Assembly (NCBI GenBank): GCA_049606935.1
Contig: JBMYWA010000023.1
Coordinates: forward strand, 1 to 29,178
DNA from: CAJXZP01 sp049606935
Lineage (GTDB): Bacteria > Bacteroidota > Bacteroidia > Flavobacteriales_G > Salibacteraceae
Length of the DNA: 29,178 nucleotides
Direction: 5' to 3'
Shown here piece by piece: positions 23,437 to 29,178 of this stretch (position 1 is the stretch's first letter; every line of letters starts with the position of its first letter). Position numbers and translations under genes: made by a program. The notes below the pieces were generated by a model. It saw only the letters and a program-made list of their open reading frames with translations, was not told where the DNA came from and searched no databases.

Positions 23437-24996
23437 TTATTTATTTGAAATTGCCAACGCTACTCTAATTCCATCAACAGCCGCACTCATAATTCCACCG
23501 GCATATCCAGCACCTTCGCCAGAGGGGTAGAAGTTTTTGATTTGACCGTTTTCTAATGACTTGGTATCTCTTGGAATTTTTACAGGCGATGAAGTTCTAC
23601 TTTCTACACCTACAATCTGAGCTTCGTTTGTTAAATACCCTGGCATGGATTTACCCCATGATTTAAATGCACTTTGCAATGGTTTTGAGATTTCCATTGG
23701 AAGTAAATCTCGCATATTTACGGATTTAAGTCCTGGTATATACGAGGTTTCATTAAGCTCCTTAGAATACTTTCCACGTACAAAATCTTGGAGCCTTTGA
23801 GCAGGCGCAATTTGCGATTCTCCACCCATTTCAAAGGCCTTTTGTTCTATTTCTTTTTGGTAAGCTACACCAGCTAAAGGACCGTGTTCTTTTTTGAAAC
23901 GAGCAAATTCTTTTTCTCCTACAGTTACTACAATTCCTGAGTTGGCGAAACGTGAATCACGGGTAGAAGTAGACATTCCGTTTACTACTACCTCTCCTGG
24001 TGATGTAGCGGCTGGGACAATAAATCCACCAGGACACATACAAAACGAATAAACGCCTGTTTTGCCAATATTGGTAACTAAATTATAGGCCGCTGCAGGA
24101 AGGTTTTTGTCTCGATCTTTTGTTCCGCAATGGTACTGGATGGAGTCAATAATTCGTTGCGGATGTTCTACTCGAACACCCACTGCAAAATCTTTTGCTT
24201 CAATAGTGATTCCACGTTCGTGAACCTTTTCAAAAATGTCGCGTGCCGAATGTCCAGTGGCTAAAATTACCGCTTCACCTTTATAGTCTACGCCATTCAA
24301 GGTATTCACTCCTTTCATGATATCATCTTCAATAATGAAATCGGTAACGCGCGTATCAAAATGTACTTCACCACCTGATTTTAAAATTTGCTCTCGCATA
24401 TTTTTGATGATCTTGGGTAGTTTATTGGTTCCTATATGTGGGTGGGCATCAATCAGTATGTTTGGAGTTGCGCCAAATGCCACTAAAGTTTCTAGCACCT
24501 CTAAAGTGTGGCCTTTCTTTTTTGATCGAGTATATAATTTTCCATCTGAATAGGTACCTGCGCCACCTTCGCCAAAGCAATAGTTGGAATCTTCGTTTAC
24601 AATGCTCTTGGTGTTGATATTACTTAAGTCTTTACGTCTTAAACTAACATCTTTACCTCGTTCTAAAACTACCGGACAAAATCCTTCTTCAATTAGCTTT
24701 AATGCTGCAAATAAACCTGCTGGCCCGCTACCTACCACTACTACTTTTTTCTTATCCGAAACGTTCGGGTAAGACCGCATATAGTCTTTTTCTTTTGGAG
24801 GTGTTTCATTTACATAAACTTCTAATCGTAAACGTATTAAAACCCTGCGCTTGCGTGCGTCAATTGATTTACGAAGTGTTGTGATATGATTAATCTCGTT
24901 TTCTTGGACCTCCAGTAATTTGGCAACAATTTCCAATAGTTTTTCTGCACTACTAGCTGCCCCAGGAGTTACTGCAATGTTGATTTCCTTAATCAT
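23437..24996 (-). CDS. FAD-dependent dehydrogenase-like flavoprotein (COG2509 type)
   Basis: Cytoplasmic flavoprotein of 519 residues with unknown substrate. An N-terminal ~80-residue domain (with ITTLRKSIDARKRRVLIRL at 38-56) precedes a Rossmann fold whose FAD-binding motif is VVVVGSGPAGLFAALKL (85-101). Other flavin-family segments are FGEGGAGTYSDGKLYTR, VILATGHSARDIF and the C-terminal GEGAGYAGGIMSAAVDG. This architecture, with a small N-terminal domain before the dinucleotide fold and a CMCPGG segment, fits the uncharacterised COG2509 family. It is the last gene of the aspS-lgt run, 46 nt after lgt, so cotranscription is possible. It ends 50 bp before tRNA-Arg. Confidence 0.88.
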   Translation of the reverse strand: MIKEINIAVTPGAASSAEKLLEIVAKLLEVQENEINHITTLRKSIDARKRRVLIRLRLEVYVNETPPKEKDYMRSYPNVSDKKKVVVVGSGPAGLFAALKLIEEGFCPVVLERGKDVSLRRKDLSNINTKSIVNEDSNYCFGEGGAGTYSDGKLYTRSKKKGHTLEVLETLVAFGATPNILIDAHPHIGTNKLPKIIKNMREQILKSGGEVHFDTRVTDFIIEDDIMKGVNTLNGVDYKGEAVILATGHSARDIFEKVHERGITIEAKDFAVGVRVEHPQRIIDSIQYHCGTKDRDKNLPAAAYNLVTNIGKTGVYSFCMCPGGFIVPAATSPGEVVVNGMSTSTRDSRFANSGIVVTVGEKEFARFKKEHGPLAGVAYQKEIEQKAFEMGGESQIAPAQRLQDFVRGKYSKELNETSYIPGLKSVNMRDLLPMEISKPLQSAFKSWGKSMPGYLTNEAQIVGVESRTSSPVKIPRDTKSLENGQIKNFYPSGEGAGYAGGIMSAAVDGIRVALAISNK

Positions 24997-25042
24997 ATTA
25001 CTTATGTGTTTGGATGATGAATTGATTACTCAATTCATGAAA

Positions 25043-25852
25043 TTATATGGCGGTTTGTTTGGTTTGAGATTTCCAGATAAAATACAATCCAGTAATTACA
25101 ACGGGGATACTTAGCCATTGCCCCATATTAAGTGCCATTGATTGTTCAAAGGCTTCTTGGTTTTCTTTGACAAATTCCACAAAGAATCGGAATCCAAATA
25201 CTAGCACCATAAATGTTCCAAATAGAAAGCCTTCATTTTTACCTTTATTGTATTTCCAATAACCTTGATATAAAATGATGAAAGTAATCATATAAGCTAT
25301 AGATTCATATAGTTGAGCAGGGTGCCTAGGTATATGATCACCCAGCCACACAAAATCAACTCCCCATGGTAAATCTGTTGGTTTGCCTACAATTTCCGAA
25401 TTGAAAAAGTTTCCTAGTCGGACTAAAGAACCACCAAAAGCCATGGCTAAAACAGTACGATCTAATATCCATAACCATGATTTTTTTGAAACTTTTTTAG
25501 ACCAAATCCATAAAGAAAAAATTACTCCAATTACAGCCCCATGACTGGCAAGTCCCCCTTCCCATATTTTAAAAATGTCTCCTAAATTTTGAGAGTAATA
25601 GTCCCATCCATAGAAAAACACATGACCCAATCTAGCTCCTAGGATAGTTCCTATTAAAACGGTCATAAAAAGGGAGTCTACCCATTCTGGATTTAGTTTT
25701 TCTCGGGTAAAAATTTTCTCCTCAATTTTAAAACCAACCATAAAGGCAATGGCAAATAATACGCCATACCAACGTGGGTGAAGGGGCAAATTCTCGAATA
25801 GAGATGGGAAAATCTCTGGATTCATATCCCATATTATGGTGGCAAATGTCAT
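25043..25852 (-). CDS. lgt: prolipoprotein diacylglyceryl transferase
   Basis: Transfers a diacylglyceryl group from phosphatidylglycerol to the lipobox cysteine, the first step of lipoprotein maturation in the inner membrane. The 269 residues show the family motifs: HPRWYGVLFAIAF (25-37), GARLGHVFFYGWDYY (72-86), WEGGLASHGA (97-106, His104), the signature RLGNFFNSEIVGKP (145-158, Arg145, Asn148, Asn151, Glu153) and HPAQLYES (177-184). The ATG overlaps the preceding lipoprotein stop (TAATG), favouring the listed start; an alternative ATG at 25825 would give the usual short N-terminus. Two putative lipoprotein genes lie directly upstream in the same unit. Confidence 0.96.
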   Translation of the reverse strand: MTFATIIWDMNPEIFPSLFENLPLHPRWYGVLFAIAFMVGFKIEEKIFTREKLNPEWVDSLFMTVLIGTILGARLGHVFFYGWDYYSQNLGDIFKIWEGGLASHGAVIGVIFSLWIWSKKVSKKSWLWILDRTVLAMAFGGSLVRLGNFFNSEIVGKPTDLPWGVDFVWLGDHIPRHPAQLYESIAYMITFIILYQGYWKYNKGKNEGFLFGTFMVLVFGFRFFVEFVKENQEAFEQSMALNMGQWLSIPVVITGLYFIWKSQTKQTAI

Positions 25853-26904
25853 TATTGATCTTCTAAAATTACTTGATTAACCATAGGAATGGAGGCAGTA
25901 TCTTGTTGAATGTTTTTAATTAAATAGTTTTTTATTTCATGATCAGATATGAGCCCGGAAAGAGTGTCGAGCATAAGTTTTCTATTTGGGGTGTTTTCCC
26001 ATTTACCAACTTCTCGAGCGGCTTGAAATCTTAGATAGTCTTTGTATTCTTGAACCGTAAAAACACTATCTACAAAGGCTATTTGAGAAATAACAGCGTT
26101 GCTATTTTTAGGTTCACCTGCCCTTGCCCACACAAAGTTTTGAATATATTGATAAAACTCTGGGTTGTTTATGGACCGAGGGTCGTTTACGTTGATTTGA
26201 TTTAACAGTTGGTAATAATCTTCTGAAAGAGGGATTTTTTGACCGTCCTTGCTTTTTCTTTTTACGGCATAAGCCTCTAAATAGGCGGCCATAAAGTAAA
26301 GGTTGGTAAGAGATTCCTGTTCCATAAAAATGGGGCTTCCAGTAGGGTGGTTGGCAATATACATTACTAAGCTAGTGTCTAAAGCTCCCCTTACGTGCGT
26401 TACCTCGGCCACAAACTCATTTTCTGAGTACGTGTAGTAAGTAGACTGTTTGGCGGTAAATTGGGCATGGGCCAGATACCTATCGTAAAGATAACGAGAC
26501 TCATATTTTAATTTCCCTGAAAAATCAGGTTTTTCCGAAGGTTTTTGAGCATCAAAATCTAATGAAAGTCGTTTGCCCTTTTGAATAAAGTACAGGCTTC
26601 GAACATGGTCATGCTCTAAATAATAATATCCTTCTTTTAAATCTAATGGTTTAACAAAAATGCCGTTTGAATCTGTTTCTATCTCTAAATAGAACTCAGG
26701 TTCTTTCCCCTTAATTTGATCTAAGGGAGGCGTTAAACTATAAAACAATAAGGTGGAATCTTGAAGATTTAATATCTCTGCATCAATTCCATTTTTGACT
26801 GGCTTTTCCTTTTTTTCTGAACTGCAAGACGCAGTTAGAACAACCAGAAATAATGCAAAAAACGATTTATAAAACAGTGAACTCCGCTTCAAAATTACCT
26901 CCAT
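25852..26904 (-). CDS. lipoprotein of unknown function (DUF4369-like N-terminal half)
   Basis: A 350-residue protein with a lipoprotein signal: basic start, hydrophobic FFALFLVVLTAS and Cys27, followed by SSEKKEK. The next 100 residues (starting NGIDAEILNLQDSTLLFY, later DSNGIFVKPLDLKEGYYYL) look like the beta-sandwich DUF4369-type domain that often precedes thioredoxin modules in Bacteroidota. No CxxC thioredoxin motif follows; the remaining half is helix-like. The assignment is by resemblance only. The chosen ATG overlaps the preceding lipoprotein gene by 38 bp; a TTG at 26892 would shorten this and keep the signal. It is coupled by TAATG to lgt. Confidence 0.78.
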   Translation of the reverse strand: MEVILKRSSLFYKSFFALFLVVLTASCSSEKKEKPVKNGIDAEILNLQDSTLLFYSLTPPLDQIKGKEPEFYLEIETDSNGIFVKPLDLKEGYYYLEHDHVRSLYFIQKGKRLSLDFDAQKPSEKPDFSGKLKYESRYLYDRYLAHAQFTAKQSTYYTYSENEFVAEVTHVRGALDTSLVMYIANHPTGSPIFMEQESLTNLYFMAAYLEAYAVKRKSKDGQKIPLSEDYYQLLNQINVNDPRSINNPEFYQYIQNFVWARAGEPKNSNAVISQIAFVDSVFTVQEYKDYLRFQAAREVGKWENTPNRKLMLDTLSGLISDHEIKNYLIKNIQQDTASIPMVNQVILEDQ

Positions 26905-27301
26905 TTGATATTCCTGTTACTTTATAATATAGAGTACCACTTCGATAAAAACCTTCAATGTCTGTGGCTAGATTGTAAACTCCGCTTGTTTCATGAATGC
27001 CGCTTAAGGTTAATGAACTTGCCGTCCCTGTAACATAGCATTGAAAGGCATCGCCTCCTTGAGCATCTAATCTAATAACGGTTTTGTCAACTCTGGATAC
27101 AACTAAAGTAATTTGACTTGAAAAATCGTCAGATGGGTTTGCCTCATATTTTACTACATAATTGCCTTGGTATTCTCCCACAACATCAGTAGTTAAATCA
27201 GGGTTAGTAGTAACAGTGGGTTGTGGCTGACAACTCATGAATGTTGGTGTTACTAATCCTAAAAGGATGAATAAACCGGTCCATTTTAATACTTTAATCA
27301 T
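26867..27301 (-). CDS. small putative lipoprotein, unknown function
   Basis: About 144 residues from the ATG at 27299-27301, which gives a proper signal (MIKVLKWTGLFILLGLVTPT) leading to Cys24. A start 36 nt upstream would overlap aspS and add a basic tail before the signal. The lipobox FMSC is loose but tolerable for Bacteroidota. The mature part is rich in alternating polar and hydrophobic residues (GEYQGNYVVKYEA, SSQITLVVSRVDKTVIRLD, SGTLYYKVTG), suggesting a small beta-barrel or lipocalin-like fold. I recognise no family. It begins 10 nt after the aspS stop and overlaps the next lipoprotein gene. Confidence 0.75.
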   Translation of the reverse strand: MIKVLKWTGLFILLGLVTPTFMSCQPQPTVTTNPDLTTDVVGEYQGNYVVKYEANPSDDFSSQITLVVSRVDKTVIRLDAQGGDAFQCYVTGTASSLTLSGIHETSGVYNLATDIEGFYRSGTLYYKVTGISNGGNFEAEFTVL

Positions 27302-27311
27302 AGCCTTAAAT

Positions 27312-29069
27312 TTAGTCTTCTTTGGTTGGTTGTACAACTCGTAAAGTTAACTCATCTAATTGAGTTTCATCAATTGGTGATGGCGAATCAATCATTACAT
27401 CTCTACCCGAGTTGTTTTTGGGGAATGCAATGAAATCTCTAATAGACTCTTGTCCAGAAATTACCGCAGCAATTCTATCCAATCCAAAAGCAATTCCACC
27501 GTGTGGAGGTGCGCCATATTCAAAGGCATTTAATAAGAACCCAAATTGTGCTTCGGCTTCTTCTTTAGTGAATCCTAAAGCATCAAACATTTGACTTTGA
27601 ATAGCTTTGTCATGAATTCTAATAGATCCACCACCTAGTTCAACTCCGTTAATTACCATGTCGTAAGCATCGGCAAAAACGTTTTTAGGATCGGTAGCTA
27701 ATTTGCCCATATCGGCAGGTATTGGACTGGTAAACGGGTGGTGCATGGCATGGTAACGACCACTTTCTTCATCCCATTCTAATAACGGGAAGTCAACTAC
27801 CCATAAAGGAGAGAATCCACCATCACGTAATCCTAAACGGTCACCCATTTCTAAACGCAGTACGTTCATGGCGTTTTGCGTTTTAGCTAACTCACCACTC
27901 ATAACAAGCATTAAATCGCCAGGTTGTGCGTTGTCTAATGCGCCCCAAGCTTTTAAATCTTCTTGGCTGTAAAATTTATCTACCGATGATTTTACCGATC
28001 CGTCTTCGTTAAACTTTACCCAAACTAGACCTAAAGCACCTACTTGCGGGCGTTTAACAAAATCAATTAGCTTGTCTAATTCTTTGCGCGAATAAGAAGC
28101 ACAACCTTTAGCTACAATTCCAATAACTGCTTCGGCTTCTTCAAATATCTTAAAGTCCTTTCCTTTGGTTAATTCCGTTAGGTACTGGAATTCCATTCCG
28201 AAACGCGTATCTGGTTTATCAGATCCGTAGTTTTTTATAGCATCCACATACTGCATTCGCGGGAAATCTGGTAGATCCACATTTTTCAGTTTCTTGAAAA
28301 GGTGCTTAGCTAAACCTTCGAATGTATCTAGAATGTCATCGCGTTTTACAAACGCCATTTCACAATCAATTTGAGTAAACTCAGGCTGACGATCAGCACG
28401 TAAATCTTCATCTCTAAAACAACGCACAATCTGGAAATAACGGTCGTACCCGCTAATCATTAATAATTGCTTGAACGTTTGAGGCGATTGAGGAAGCGCG
28501 TAAAACTGACCTGGATTCATTCTAGATGGTACCACAAAATCACGAGCTCCTTCTGGAGTTGATTTGATTAAGTATGGAGTTTCCATGTCTAAAAATTCAC
28601 GGCTATCCAAAAAGTTTCGCGTTTCCAATGTCAGTTTATGACGTAAGCGCATGTTTTCTTGAAGTGGGTTTCTACGTAAATCCAAATAGCGGTACTTCAT
28701 TCTAATTTCTTCCCCACCATCCGTATCATCTTCAATGGTAAAAGGGGGCACTTTAGCTTCGTTTAAAATGGTGAGTTTTTCAATCTTAATTTCGATTTCA
28801 CCCGTAGCCATTTTTTTGTTCTTGCTTGAACGCTCAATTACCTCACCGGTAACTTCAATAACAAACTCACGACCCAACTTTGCAGCTTCAGCACTTAAGG
28901 CTTCGTTTTCTTCTAAATTGAATGCCAATTGGGTAATACCGTAACGGTCTCGTAAATCCACAAAGGTCATACCCCCTAATTTACGCGTACGTTGTACCCA
29001 TCCGGATAGGGTTACAGTTTCACCTACATTCTTAATATTCAATTCTCCACAAGTGTGCGTACGATACAT
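27312..29069 (-). CDS. aspS: aspartyl-tRNA synthetase (bacterial type)
   Basis: Class II synthetase charging tRNA-Asp, 585 residues, the long bacterial form with a GAD insertion domain (about 290-420). The N-terminal OB-fold begins GELNIKNVGETVTLSGWVQR. Motif 2 is FRDEDLRADRQPEFTQID (218-235) and motif 3 is IAFGLDRIAAVISG near residue 550. Leu31 (in RTRKLGGMTF) corresponds to a position where discriminating AspRS enzymes have Leu and some non-discriminating ones have His. A discriminating enzyme fits the presence of asnS in this window. It is the first gene of the aspS-lipoprotein-lipoprotein-lgt-flavoprotein run, with a consensus -7 box 22 nt upstream. Confidence 0.97.
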   Translation of the reverse strand: MYRTHTCGELNIKNVGETVTLSGWVQRTRKLGGMTFVDLRDRYGITQLAFNLEENEALSAEAAKLGREFVIEVTGEVIERSSKNKKMATGEIEIKIEKLTILNEAKVPPFTIEDDTDGGEEIRMKYRYLDLRRNPLQENMRLRHKLTLETRNFLDSREFLDMETPYLIKSTPEGARDFVVPSRMNPGQFYALPQSPQTFKQLLMISGYDRYFQIVRCFRDEDLRADRQPEFTQIDCEMAFVKRDDILDTFEGLAKHLFKKLKNVDLPDFPRMQYVDAIKNYGSDKPDTRFGMEFQYLTELTKGKDFKIFEEAEAVIGIVAKGCASYSRKELDKLIDFVKRPQVGALGLVWVKFNEDGSVKSSVDKFYSQEDLKAWGALDNAQPGDLMLVMSGELAKTQNAMNVLRLEMGDRLGLRDGGFSPLWVVDFPLLEWDEESGRYHAMHHPFTSPIPADMGKLATDPKNVFADAYDMVINGVELGGGSIRIHDKAIQSQMFDALGFTKEEAEAQFGFLLNAFEYGAPPHGGIAFGLDRIAAVISGQESIRDFIAFPKNNSGRDVMIDSPSPIDETQLDELTLRVVQPTKED

Positions 29070-29091
29070 TTCCTCTTAATTTTATAGCGTG

Positions 29092-29099
29092 CAAAATTA
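29092..29099 (-). promoter_or_regulatory. -7 promoter box (TAATTTTG) for aspS
   Basis: Exact TAnnTTTG on the minus strand, 22 nt before the aspS ATG at 29069. The remaining bases to the window edge show no other feature I can support. Confidence 0.5.
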
Positions 29100-29178
29100 A
29101 TGGAATATCGGTGCGAAAGGGTGTGTTTTAACGGATTTTGTGTTTCTAAAGTAAATGGAGGTGAAAATTAGAAAATGT

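Noticed and set aside
29155..29178. Start of a plus-strand gene at the right window edge
   Set aside because: ATG at 29155 and a GGAGG-like stretch before ATG at 29175 are present, but only 24 bases or fewer remain, too few to support coding.
1..29178. CRISPR array, prophage, transposase, toxin-antitoxin or defence island
   Set aside because: No regularly spaced repeats beyond the heptamer tract and the single 28-bp pair, and no proteins with nuclease, transposase, integrase or toxin motifs. Most genes are housekeeping and of similar composition.

Overview
The window is an ordinary chromosomal stretch from a member of the Bacteroidota, most likely order Flavobacteriales. The evidence is the AT-rich DNA, a T9SS type A and a gliding-motility (type B) C-terminal sorting domain, bacteroidetal genes such as the DUF3098 protein between ftsX and uppP, mevalonate-pathway genes beside a UbiA-family prenyltransferase, and eight exact copies of the Bacteroidota -7 promoter box TAnnTTTG just upstream of genes. 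I cannot name the genus or species.

Layout. 1-2230 (minus): a compact envelope operon ftsX, DUF3098, uppP, truB (truB cut by the window edge). 2366-8912 (plus): an ALKBH2-like DNA repair dioxygenase, a T9SS-exported protein, asnS, then an isoprenoid cluster of diphosphomevalonate decarboxylase, mevalonate kinase and a UbiA-family prenyltransferase. 8916-11471 (minus): a large gliding-associated surface protein of PKD/Ig-like repeats. 11582-14593 (plus): a methionine-type aminotransferase and a ClC chloride transporter with CBS domains. 14590-17615 (minus): a cation/proton antiporter overlapping a periplasmic protein with MORN-like repeats and a TonB-type C-terminal domain. 17680-21367 (minus): guaB, the RseP site-2 protease and a secreted protein of unknown function. 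21518-23023 (minus): a polytopic membrane protein. 23024-23436: a non-coding region with tRNA-Arg(CCG) and a 180-bp tandem structure. 23437-29069 (minus): aspS, two putative lipoproteins, lgt and a COG2509 flavoprotein, probably one transcription unit.

Most genes are housekeeping: Asp/Asn tRNA charging, isoprenoid and undecaprenyl-phosphate supply, lipoprotein maturation, membrane proteolysis and purine synthesis. No CRISPR array, toxin-antitoxin pair, prophage, integrase, transposase or recognisable defence system was seen.

The least explained sequence is the tRNA-Arg region. The last 16 nt of the tRNA plus 12 nt of trailer are repeated exactly 180 bp away. Each copy is followed by a terminator hairpin in the same place but with a different stem sequence. 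The single mismatch between the copies falls at an acceptor-stem position where the detached copy would restore a Watson-Crick pair. This looks like the attachment-site footprint of a very small or decayed element. Other points: promoter boxes so close to start codons that leaderless transcripts are predicted, a heptanucleotide tandem repeat between asnS and mvaD, a UbiA-family enzyme lacking one motif Asp, and a channel-like Val at the proton-glutamate position of the ClC protein.
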